Positions 37,086-47,600 of a stretch of DNA of 64,000 bases are shown piece after piece. A program made the position numbers and the translations under genes. Position 1 is the stretch's first letter; each line of letters opens with the position of its first letter. This stretch comes from Apteryx mantelli (Eukaryota > Chordata > Aves > Apterygiformes > Apterygidae). Location: positions 38,756,668 through 38,820,667 of the forward strand of contig NC_089981.1 in NCBI RefSeq assembly GCF_036417845.1. Direction: 5' to 3'. Below the pieces are notes generated by a model. It searched no databases. It saw only the letters and a list, made by a program, of their open reading frames with translations, and was not told where the DNA came from.

Positions 37086-38629
37086 TCTACTCTGTTTGTT
37101 ATCATTGAAACAATTTAACCTTTCTAGTAATAAAGCAGCCTAATACCTGATCAAAATCAGTTGATGGTAACTTAATTTAACATACTTTAATTGTTATGCC
37201 AGCACCTTTTATTTAATAATTCCACTATTCACCATGCAATAGTTCAGGCACAATAGTTCAACAGTAAGGGTCCATATGTAGTAACATTTGGAGAATGACA
37301 GAAAAATGAGTTTTTTTTATCACTAGTTTATCACTTCACTAGTCTGTTTGTAAAATGTGTTCTTCCTCCCTTCAGAATTAACATGAAATGCCCTTCTGTG
37401 TTTCAAAGAATATTTTCATGCAAGTGTAAGCATGAAATCTAGAAACTGTTTGAACTGGACCTAGAGTAGATCAGTGGATGTAACTTCTGAAATGGCTGGT
37501 CTGCAACTACAGGTGAAAAGACTAATGGCCTGCAGGACATTATTTTAAAAGTTGGTCCCTAGGTTATTATTCATCAATGATTTCACAATAAAACCATTAA
37601 TTTTCAATATTGAGGGCTTTCTTCTAAAAATTAAGCAAGACTATCACTTTGATATTACACTTGCAATACAGAATGAAGACAGTAGGGCAAAAAGTTTTAA
37701 TCTTCCAGAAAATTACCATTTTTTTTTAATAATGAGGAAGAGGAATTTCTTTCTTTTTTTAATTTATTGCTATCCAATTTTTATGGTATCACTTTATCAG
37801 ACTAGTATCAATTTGACTTATCTATGCTTTTATATTCTCTTCCTGCCTATTGCATTAGGAAGGAAAAAATAATCCAAAATCCTAGCCTGAGACTTAAACC
37901 AGTATTTGGTAGAACTCGTGATGTGAATGTGCCTCATAATATTTGGCTTTTTCCCAGCTACCAGGATGATGTGATTACATCAGAATCTTCACGAGAAAAA
38001 AAAATCTAGATGTCACGGTTCTAGAGAAAAAATTAAAAATATGATCTGAATTCACTCTAGGGCTCAAATACCAAAGGCAAATACAGAGCACAATGTGTTA
38101 AGTTTGTAACTGTAAAGATTTTTGTATTTGAGAGAAGAGTGACTAATTAATGACTCTGTTCAATGCTAGGTGCCTATATGTTGCATTAACAAATTAGGTG
38201 TCACATAACTCAGTCACAAAACTGGAGTCTTCAGTGCAGGGACTGTTATTTTTTGGCATGACATACAACTGTCTGTGTAACTGGCCCTTGATCTTTATTG
38301 GAGCTTTGCATTATAAAAGTTAAGAATGAGGTCCAAAATGCAAATGCTTTATGTAGTGATGGTTTGAAGTAGCAACACAAACTTTTTACAAAGGCTTCAA
38401 ATGTAAGAGAGAAAAGGGTATTTTTCCAAGCTTTGCCTACAAATTAAAACCCTATTCAGCTGCGTGAAAAAGCCTTAAAAACATGATGAACCTGGAACAG
38501 AGTGAAAGCTACGGAAGTGCAAGTGGAAAGCGTTTATATGCTGTTTTGGAAACAGTTTTACACCAGGGCAAAAAAAGGTTGTCGGCGTAGCCAAAGCCAG
38601 CTTCCTGTGGGCAATAAACTCTAGCGGCG

Positions 38630-39960
38630 AAATGCCCTCTCGCTGGTGCAGCCGCGCCGGTGCCGAGGCCTCGGCCGGCACGGCCCGCCGGGCTCGGGGC
38701 GCGCTCTGCTCCCACCCCTGAGCCGCAGGCAAACCCGCGCCGCCGGGCCCAGCCGCCGGGGCAGCGCGGGCGCCGCCGCGGAGGGAGCTCGCCCGCGCCG
38801 AGGCCGCAGCCAGCGCCGGGCTGAAGGCCGAGGCGGAGGGCGCGGGCAGGCCCCGGCTCCCGGGCCGCAGGCACCGTGCCGGCTGGCAGGGCTGGGCAGG
38901 CCCGCCCGGCAGGGCCGTGCCGGGGCAGGCACAGCGGCGGCAGGGAGGCCTCCGCCAGCCGTCCCCGCGCGTGATCACGGGGCGCCGCCAGCACACGCAG
39001 CGCTCGTGAGCGGCGGCCTTGCTGCCCGGGCCTGAGCGAGCACGCTCCCTGCCCAGGGCTGCGCGGCGGCGAGCGGCGTGACCCTTCTCTGGGGCCGGCG
39101 CCCGTGGGCGGCGGGAGTATCGCGAGCAGGGCACGGAGCGGGGAAGCGGGGCTCGAACCCGCGCACCGGGCCGACGGGGCAGGAAAGCAGGCGCGCCCGA
39201 CCCCCGCGCGGTGCATTGTGGGCCCCACACTGATTTATGCAGGAGCCGCAGAGGGCGCCGGGAGAAGCAGGAGACGGTAGCGGGGCTGGCGGCGCTCGGG
39301 GTTGGTGCTGCCGGCGGCGGGGCGCGCTCGGGCTCGGCGTCCGGGCGGCGGCCGCGAAGGGGCTCTCGGAGCGCGCAGGGCCTTCGCCGCCCGCTGAGGC
39401 CGCGGCGGCAGCGCCGGGCCCAGGCCGCCGCGGCGGAGCAGCGGTACCAGCCGGCCGCGGCCAGCCCCTCGCCGGCCGCCGCGGCTGCGGAGGCGGCGGC
39501 GGGCGGAGCCGGGCCCGGCCCGGCGCGCGGGGCCCCGCCGCGGGGCGGCCGGCGCCGGCGCCGCCTAGGGAGGCCCGCTGGGGCTGCGGGGGCCCGTGGC
39601 GGCCGTGCGCAGGCTGCCGCGGAGCGGGGCTGCGCCGGCGCCGAGGGAGGCCGGGCCGGCGCGGCGCTGCCGGGGAGCCCCGGCGCGGCGCATCTTTGTT
39701 TGCCGGGGCCTCCGCAGGGCGGAGAGGCGTCGCGAGCCGGCGGCGAGCTGCCGCCTCTCCCCGCGGCCCTGCCGTCCCCCGCCCGCCTCTCTCCCGGCTG
39801 GCTTCTTCCATCCCTCTCGGCAGGACATCGGCGTTCCGCAGCGTCGTCGGTGGGACGCGCCGCGCCGGCGTGCGCCCGCGGAGCGGAGCGGCTGGAGGAG
39901 CAGTGCAGGCGAAGTAGCGAGCCGCCCTTCTCCTCGCCTCTCAAACCGCGGTCGATTCCT
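38630..39960 (+). promoter_or_regulatory. PPFIA1: PPFIA1 CpG-island promoter
   Basis: About 1.3 kb of very GC- and CpG-rich sequence lies immediately upstream of the PPFIA1 leader. No TATA box is apparent. TGCATTGTGGG at 39212-39222 is a motif common close to start sites of TATA-less promoters. Long frames on both strands (up to 489 codons, minus, 38475-39944) are products of GC bias with Ala/Arg/Gly/Pro-rich translations. The island extends roughly 600 bp on each side of that motif, so divergent transcription is possible. Confidence 0.75.
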
Positions 39961-39977
39961 CGCTACTGGGATTATAA

Positions 39978-40133
39978 ATGTTTGAGCTAAGCCCCAGGAA
40001 ACTGAAAGGAGAGCCTCCGGTTGGAATCAACAGAGGGGGAAAGAAGGGAGGCTTTTCCAAATCCTTTGCAAGAAAACACAAGCCGTTTTTTCCTCCTGTC
40101 CTTTTTCTGTTCAATAAAGTGATTGTGACCTGA
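39978..40133 (+). CDS. Candidate upstream ORF, 51 codons, basic
   Basis: The frame runs from ATG at 39978 to TGA at 40131-40133, with TAA directly before the ATG. The product begins MFELSPRKLKGEPPVG, is rich in Lys, Arg and Gly in the middle and ends in a hydrophobic FFPPVLFLFNKVIV stretch. The start context is weak (T at -3 and +4). It is probably a uORF in the PPFIA1 leader, if that leader extends this far 5'. I recognise no family, and it may be unselected. Confidence 0.25.
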   Translation: MFELSPRKLKGEPPVGINRGGKKGGFSKSFARKHKPFFPPVLFLFNKVIVT

Positions 40134-40204
40134 GTGGAATTTCGGAGCGATGAACTACTGAAGCTTGTCGCACCGGCGGGATAGAATATTTTTTTTCTCT
40201 GCAC

Positions 40205-40267
40205 ATGATTCCGCCATCCCAGCTGTTGCAGGAACTATGGGCCAGTAATAGAGTGATGGGAAGCTGA
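40205..40267 (+). CDS. Candidate second upstream ORF, 20 codons
   Basis: A short frame, beginning MIPPSQLLQELWASN, lies in the inferred PPFIA1 leader and ends in TGA at 40265-40267. It would act only as a translational brake if translated. Conservation is unknown. Confidence 0.18.
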   Translation: MIPPSQLLQELWASNRVMGS

Positions 40268-40320
40268 AACAGTTTATTTTCACATTCTTCTGTTCTGGGG
40301 ACTTGACTAGTTAGCTGAAG

Positions 40321-40340
40321 CTGCTGCTGCTGCTGCTGCT
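40321..40340 (+). repeat. PPFIA1: CTG trinucleotide repeat, (CTG)6CT
   Basis: A pure CTG run follows GCTGAAG in the inferred PPFIA1 leader exon, about 200 bp before the donor. Confidence 0.9.
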
Positions 40341-40546
40341 TTTTACTGGATCTGCTCTTTGCTTGGCAGATTTATTTGTTTTCATGCGTATGGGGTATTT
40401 TAATTAAATAGACGTTGGACTAGAGCTGAATGGATACTTTGCAATCTGAAAGGTTTTTGGGGATAACAAAAAACTAAAGACAGAAGAACTGGTACTGCAG
40501 GAAACTTGAGGCCTGTTTTCCAAGCCTTTTTATTTCACTGAGCAAG

Positions 40547-41673
40547 GTAAATAATGTAATGGTATTGAAAATACAGGTATTATGGTAATCATGCATAAAA
40601 ATGTTACAGCACTTCAGGCTTTTTAAAGTCTTTCAAGAGATTCAGAGGTGTAGTCCCACTATAATGCTCTGAAAAAGTTTAATTATTCTTTAAAACATTC
40701 AGATATCAATGTGAATTTTAAGGCCAAGAACAAACTTTATGGTACCTGGAAGGACGTGAGAGAACTTCTTTTCACATCTGTTTTAAGTTCTCGTAGATTT
40801 GCGTTGTTGAGAGAAGCTATCTGGAGACCTTCAAAAGTCTTAATGGTTCAGTAACAATGTGCAGCAATTGTATTTGTGTTTTTTTTTCTGTGCTTTTTAA
40901 AATGTTTGTGTGTCAGCCTCTTGTGGTGATCTGCTAGGGTCTTTTAAAGATCCATCCAGTTTAACAGTAGTAATGTACTTACATTTGTACTGTTAACCGT
41001 ATTCATACTGTGACTTCAATTATTTTCACTTGCATTTACTGTTGTTATCAACAGTGACAGCTGGTATAATTTAGTAATGAAATTTTGCTTTCTCTTATTA
41101 TTTTATTAGTGTTGAGAGCTTTTATCTTCTTTTACATGTTTATCTCGATAATAGATAGTTGGAGAATCTGGATTTACATGCATCAAATTTAATGTAGAGA
41201 TCCTGCTCCCAGCATAAGCTCAAAGTAGTTGTTTAGATACCATCTTTGTGTATGTCAGGAGTGGGAAGAATCAGATAATGATTCTCAAAATATACAGTGT
41301 AATCAGTAACAAGTTTAAGTATATAGTTTTTTGTGGCTTGCTGCATGCTTTGTATTTGTTTTTTAAAGAGCTTAGCAACAGTTTGCTCTTAACAAAAATA
41401 TAAATTCATTAAAATGAGATCACAGTTCAAAATGTAGGTTTTGCAAGAAGTCACAAGATTCTTATTATAAAGTGATGCCTTGATTAATTGATTGTATACC
41501 TTTTCTTCTGCAGTCTTAATGAAATCTTACTGTCAAACACTAAGGTCTTGGCAACCTTTGGTGATGCTATCATTGGGAAAGCTAACGTGGTAGTATCCAG
41601 AGTTCCTTTGCTTATCACAGTTGATTTGTTTGACTGAAATTTATGGTCTTTATTTGTCTTGTTTTATTTCAAG
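40547..41673 (+). other. PPFIA1: PPFIA1 first intron (inferred)
   Basis: If the leader donor is at 40547, the intron is 1127 bp and ends in TTTTATTTCAAG before the start codon. No repeat or further exon is visible. Confidence 0.45.
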
Positions 41674-41937
41674 ATGATGTGTGAGGTGATGCCAACCATC
41701 AGTGAGGCAGAGATTCCCTCTGGGGGAAATGGAGGCCATGGTTCAGGTTCCCCATTACAGTCAGATGCTGATTCCCATTTTGAGCAGTTAATGGTGTCCA
41801 TGTTGGAAGAAAGGGATCGCCTTCTAGAAACACTAAGAGAAACTCAGGAGACGCTAGCGTTGACCCAGGGCAAGCTACATGAAGTTGGTCATGAGAGAGA
41901 CTCCTTGCAGAGACAGCTCAATACTGCACTTCCACAG
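41674..41937 (+). CDS. PPFIA1: PPFIA1 first coding exon (liprin-alpha-1 N-terminus)
   Basis: The 264-bp exon begins exactly at ATG (41674) after TTTCAAG and encodes 88 complete codons, ending ALPQ before a GTATGG donor. It starts [18 protein letters not shown], matching the conserved liprin-alpha-1 N-terminus, followed by a Gly/Ser-rich spacer. From about residue 35 it becomes the first coiled coil ([20 protein letters not shown] through [10 protein letters not shown]). Liprin-alpha-1 is a cytosolic scaffold that binds LAR-type receptor phosphatases, ELKS and GIT proteins at focal adhesions and presynaptic sites; the long N-terminal coiled coils mediate oligomerisation. I chose the first of two tandem ATGs because it directly follows the acceptor and matches mammalian MMCEVM. 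Confidence 0.96.
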
Positions 41938-43173
41938 GTATGGATGTTTTCAAAGAAAGGTATCTGGTGATAACTTTTTTCTGTGTGGTTTTGTTTTCGT
42001 TTTTTGGTTTATTCAATTTACTTAAAAGTCAGGTTATGTCAGGGGAAGATCAATCTAGCTTAGTACTTTCCTAAAGTATTTGTTATTGCTCACCTTGAGA
42101 CATGCAAAAGCAAAGACCAGCCCTTTCCCTCCTGTATGCTTTCCTGGTTTCTGGTATTTCTTTGGCTTAGGGACAGTCTGAACGTTAAGCTGTATCTACA
42201 TCCTTTTGTTTAATAGAACTTGTTGGACTTTCTTCTACCACTCTTGTATTTTTTTCATGCGGTTTCTAACTGCCTTATTCATTCACGCACTCAAGGATTA
42301 CATATAGGCTGCTGTTGGAAAGAAAGCAGACCATTCTGATACTGTTATGGACTTTGATTAAAAATTTGGAAAGTTTAAGACTGCTACCTTGTGAATACAT
42401 GCTGTGTTGCCATGGCAGTACAGAAATCTGAGTGTTTTGGTTAACTTGCTTAGTGCCTTTTTGGAGTATGGATTTGTGTTTTTGTCTTGCTAGAAGTTAC
42501 TAATTATTGGCTTCTGGAGGAGTTTACTGCCAACAAGGTAGTAAACTGACATACAGCCTGTAGTACTAAATGTATTATATAGGACAGCAGTGAGTAGTTA
42601 GGAAAGATAGTTGATAGCTACAGAACTTCTCTGTTTTTATTTATTCTAGTTAAAAAGAATAAAACTGAACTTTGATAACTGAAAAGTTTCAAAAAGCCAC
42701 AAGAATCCATCTGATCATAGTCAAAGCAGAGACTGCTTTCAGTCTTCAAATAACTGTTGATAACCCTACACTTTCTAGCAAGTTTGGTTGTCATTCCAAG
42801 TATGTCATGATAATGTACTTATGCATGTTATTCCAAGAATATGTATTACTTTACAAATGTTTACATATCCTTAAATATTGTAGTTACTGTTTATACCCTT
42901 TAAAACAGTATTCTTAAACCTTATTTCTACTACTCTCATCCTAGTGTAATTACTGTGTGACTTCTAGTATGGTAAACTGTCCTGGAAATAACTCAGGATC
43001 AGAAGCTAAAAGTAATACATGTTAATGTAGTTGTATTATTACAGTATGGTGGAAATTAGAAAGGAAAAGTTTCCAGCCTCTGCTGCTTCCTGTGTTAAAT
43101 CATGTGCTGCAGGCAAAAATCATTATTTGTTTTTTATTTGTTTTTTGCTATAATAGTTGTAATAGTCTATATA

Positions 43174-43198
43174 TAAAGAGACTATAATAGTCTCTTTA
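43174..43198. repeat. Perfect 11-bp inverted repeat, 3-nt loop
   Basis: TAAAGAGACTA and TAGTCTCTTTA flank a TAA loop. The element is intronic and its function is unknown. Confidence 0.85.
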
Positions 43199-44647
43199 GC
43201 CACTATTTCAGGTCTGCTGCATTAATGTGTGCTATTAACCAGTTGTATGGTCTGTAAACTGTTACAGTTGAATTTGTGGCTGAGCAGAATCATCAAGGCT
43301 GTAAACTGTACTGTTCCTCTTTTCCCCTTTTCAATTCTCAGAATCTAGTAAGCTACTAATATGTAAACGTTTCTTTCAAACAAAAAAGATTAATGCAGTT
43401 AAAAATTTCAGATTTCAAGAATGTCATAAATGTCTTATCTGAAGTCTGTAGGAAGGAAATTCTCATTGTTAAGAGAAATTTTACTGGAACTTTATATAGA
43501 TACACAGCAAAGAATGGATTTTTTTAGATTGCTGCTGAAAAATTTTATCTGTTGCTTTTATCCTTAGTGGTGCTTAAGCTTAAATGATTACAGCAGGTGG
43601 TAATTGATGGTGCTTTCAAGTTACATTCATGAAATATTTTATTATTATTGCTACGAATCAGAAATAATGTCTTATGTATTTGACAAGTTTTGTTGTTATT
43701 ACAGTAAACAGTCAGTTACATAGTATGTGTAGGCTTCTGACAAATGGTGAAACAGAATGCTTTTTAAAAATTTTAATAAATGTTCACTAGGGAAACTTTG
43801 TGGTGACTATAATATTTGAAACTATTTAAACTTTTGTATTAATTACTGCAAGCCGAGCATGCTTTTGAACTACTGCCTCAAATGACCCGTTCTTTAGCTG
43901 TGGATTTCAAGTAGGGGTGGGAGCGGGATAAGTTTGAATTTACTGACAACTGTATTACTTCCCCCCCCACACACACCCCAGGAGAAAAAAGGATTTTAGC
44001 CTCATATGTTTTTTCCTCATCAAGTATTTTTTTTAATTGTAGTAATTGCTTTCTGTTTAGTAGAAAATGCTGTGAAGATTGATCAGTTTGAATAGTTGTG
44101 CAAATACTAGTATAACTACATATATTACTAAGTTACTATCTAAGCAGTGTATTATTTCTCCCTTAACTTGGCCTGTAGCTTGTAACAAGTCTTTGTAGTT
44201 CTTTTGGAGTGTTTTATCTTAGAGTATTGAATTGAACTGTTTGCACGTATACTTTCATATTGTATAAAAGAAGGAATGCAAATTGATTGCCTCTATACCA
44301 AAACTGCTTCTCTAGTGTTAAGAGACTGAATCTTTAATAGCATCCCTATATTTAATTTCTTGCTTTCACTGAGTTTCTGTGTATAAGAAAAAGGCTCACA
44401 CTTGTGCATATATAGTTTCAAAATGGCAAATTGGTACTTATTTTGTTTGCACATCCTGTAAGTTATAAAAGTAACTAGTTTATTCTGCAGCAGTGATGCT
44501 CATTCTCCAAAGTGTTAGAGAAGCAGACTTTCTAGCATACTTACGTTGTTATGGTCAGCTTGTAATTAAAGGGCAACCTGTTCTGGCTCGTATAAAACTT
44601 AAACAGCTATTTAGAGTAGGAAGACTGGTTGTGGTTCTCTAGTTTAC

Positions 44648-44666
44648 AAAAAAAAAAAAAAAAAAA
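44648..44666 (+). repeat. Poly(A) tract, A19
   Basis: Uninterrupted homopolymer in the large PPFIA1 intron. Confidence 0.9.
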
Positions 44667-47600
44667 GATCTTGTATATAAGTGCTTTATCTGTAGCATTG
44701 ACATTGAGTAAATTGATAGGTTTCCTTGTATGAACAGCTGAAAACAAAATAGATCGATGTTGTCTTGATAAAATAACTGGATTCTGTTTAATTTGGCAAT
44801 GCTTTTTGTTTTCTGGGAGTTGACTTCTCTGCGATTGCCCTAGTCAAACTGTACTCTGACTTTGGAAGATGAACTTGGTGAAACAAATTACCATGCAAGA
44901 ATTTAAAAGTAAACTTATTCTTCCCAGAATTCTCCACAGAAGTATTGAAAATGGACTTTTTACTCTGAGAAATTAAGGAACTTGTCTTTTTAATCTAAAC
45001 ATATTTAATTATGATTTGATTATGGTCAGATGAATGGTTGGTCCCTGTTATTTTTCATGCCCTTTGTGTGCTTTCTAGAGTATATTGTATAAAAGTAAGA
45101 TTATTGTGCTTCAAATTTATAAATTAATCTGTGAAACATGCAGGACACTCCTGTATTTAAAAGTAAAATTTTGGACTTAACACTGATGAGTTCCTAGTTT
45201 TGTTAGTTATCGCTTGTGCGTATTGACGTGGTTTGTAGCCTGACTACCAGTTTTTGCTATTGAGATCTTGCAGTCTAAGGGACAGAATAGTAGAATTCAG
45301 TGTAGGTTTCTGTGAATGACAACATGCTTGCTTTGTACAGAGAAGACTAGAGTTTAATATACACAGACACGGGTATATAGTACAAATAAGAGCACAGCTG
45401 ATGAATTTGTAGCAACTTCTATCTGGAAGACGGTTGTAGTATTTTTATTACAGAATTTTAGAAGCTGATGAATGAATATTATGCTTTTGTAATACAGCAA
45501 CACACTTATTAAGACCATCTTTAAACTTAAGCTTATCAGACTTTTTATTTCTAAGCAAGATAAGTAAAATTAGTGGGCTTTTTCTATATTTGAGATGGTG
45601 CAGTTCAGAATTTCTTTATTCGAAACAGTTTAGGTATGGGGCAGATAAATTTTTCTCTTAGAGACTGTGTGTAAGTGATTATTGAGCTTTAATGTGGAGT
45701 AAAATGTGGAGAAAAGTTGCTTATGATTTTGGTTTGGCTTCAAGTTTATTAAGGTGCTCGAAGTGCCTTAATTTAAAGTGAGCCCCTGCAGACCATCTTT
45801 AGTTGGATTCTATCTATAGTGAATATTTTATCACTACTAAAGACTTCAATTACAAATACTGTTTGCCTATTTATACTTGTTTTCAATTAAACTAAAGTAC
45901 ATCTCTATATAAACATCTTTAAACAATATCTAAAATACAGTTCTTTTCAATTTCTCTAGTATTGTGAGGTAAGCTTGAGCAAATATTTGATGTCTCAAAT
46001 GTAGAAAATGTCTGATCACTTGGCCTGAAGACTGCCTTGGGGTGTTTTATAGTGATGAATTTATGGATTTAGTTGTCATTTTAATAATAGTGCTTGGGCT
46101 TCCTCCAGTCAAGTTTTAAATAATATGGGATATCACAGATTTAGAACTGAGGTCTTAAGTTGTCTATACAGTAGATATGAAGAATACAGTTGCAGAAAGT
46201 ACATTAAGTAAAGGGCTTGATAGAGTTTACAGCAGCTGAAATTTTCTTTAGCATATAAAATGCAACTCCATTTACAGTATTCACAACTGGTCAGCCTTGA
46301 GGTGACATAGCTTATATTTGTTTCACTAGCAAGATGTGGTACTTATTTAGAAATAAAAGCCATTGGTCTCAGTTGTGAGCAGTCTATCTGGAACTGGTAG
46401 GGTTCCAGGAAGATTTCAGTAGTGCAGATGTGTGTCAGAGGAGACAAATCCTCCACTTCTTTCATCCCATTATGACAGCAAGGATAAACATGATTCTTCC
46501 AGTTGCTGATTCAGACAAGTATAATTTTAGTCTTGTCTGTTTTGAGTTTTGATTGTTAAAACTTGTTCAACTTGTACTGTTAGTAAATTACTGGATGGAT
46601 TTTTTTTTTAATCTACACTAGTTTGAGTCAGATGCAGATGTGAGTTAATGTTCAGAATACCTCACTGATTGTATCATAAAGTCTTAATTTCCCTAACTTT
46701 TCCTTCTTTCCAAGGCATAGAAATAGACAATTTGTGTCTAAAACCTTCAGAACGTGGAGAGTTAACTATTCTGTGATCTGTCAAACAGAGGATTAGGAAC
46801 ACTTAAAACAATTTTATCCTCTGTGGAAGTATATTCAGGACTAAGTCTCTAGCGTTTAGTCTGACCTCTCATTTTTTCACTGAAGTACTTCTGTGTGAAT
46901 CTATTTGCTTTTGTTTATTGAGACATCCCACCCCATCCAACAGTCATCTGCTTGCCCACTGTTAGCATTCAGTTGTTCATACTCTGCTTTTAATTCAGGT
47001 TATCTTGATTATAAATAGACATTTTGGCTAGATTAAATTTAAAATGAACCTTACATTTTCCTGTATTTGAGGGTGAATTTTAGTGTTGTCATGATGGTCC
47101 ATCAGTACCTTTGATAAAAAGGTTTTATGAAGTCTGAAACTACAGTTTTTATTTTCCTTAGTTTATTTATAGGAAGGACATTTTGGTTACTACACAGAAA
47201 TGATTTTTCTTTGTTTTTAATGGTGATTTATAGATTTAGCCTGGGAAGATGAGCTAGGTGGGTTTTTTCCTGTTCTTCTGTTACTATGTGCAGGTGTCTG
47301 ATAATGGCTTTATTACATTTTGCATGTTATAGTCCTGTGCTTGTGACTTGCACAATGTAACATACTGTATATAAGCTTGGGTGAAAAGAGCTTTAATCAA
47401 AACAAGCAGTTCTTAAAATAAGCTAATATTTTTAGAACCAGGTGAATTTGCGATACATACTCATCTTTGCTAACTTTCCTGTAGCCACTTGTTTAACAAA
47501 GTGGCATTTGTCTTGGTATTCTGAAGACAGAGAATTCTTCATGTGTCAGTGCTGCTGTTTCTCCTCTGTTCTTTTTAAGGTTGTGCCAGAAAACTACTTT

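Larger units (their letters stand above)
20581..38600. other. FADD-PPFIA1 intergenic region
   Basis: About 18 kb of AT-rich DNA contains a TG/TA microsatellite (27535-27637), a short direct repeat at 29716-29745, a G-run near 31551-31561, a diverged MITE-like element (33748-33860), an isolated GC-rich patch (34360-34545) and a possible old repeat at 37001-37085. The longest frame, 106 codons at 37552-37872, is AT-driven and has no family resemblance. I see no protein-coding gene. Confidence 0.65.
39212..40546 (+). other. PPFIA1: Candidate PPFIA1 5' leader exon (non-coding)
   Basis: The first PPFIA1 coding exon begins exactly at the ATG after an acceptor, so an upstream non-coding exon must exist. 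The best donor is GAGCAAG|GTAAAT with GT at 40547. The start site within the CpG island is not fixed; the left edge given is only the promoter motif. The exon holds at least three upstream ATG frames (39978, 40205, 40430), a (CTG)6 repeat at 40321-40340 and an internal AATAAA at 40113-40118. Confidence 0.4.

Noticed and set aside
37552-37872. 106-codon + frame in the FADD-PPFIA1 interval
   Set aside because: Phe/Leu/Ile/Lys-rich translation typical of AT-rich DNA, no recognisable motif, and no promoter or splice context.
39150-39175. tRNA T-arm-like sequence GGGGCTCGAACCCGC
   Set aside because: No acceptor stem, D-arm or anticodon arm can be built upstream; it is a chance match in GC-rich sequence.
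38475-39944. 489-codon minus-strand frame over the PPFIA1 CpG island, and 226-278 codon frames on both strands there
   Set aside because: The translations are Ala/Arg/Gly/Pro-rich low complexity, several frames are open at once on both strands, and the end runs into unrelated AT-rich DNA. This is the expected effect of stop-codon depletion in GC-rich sequence.
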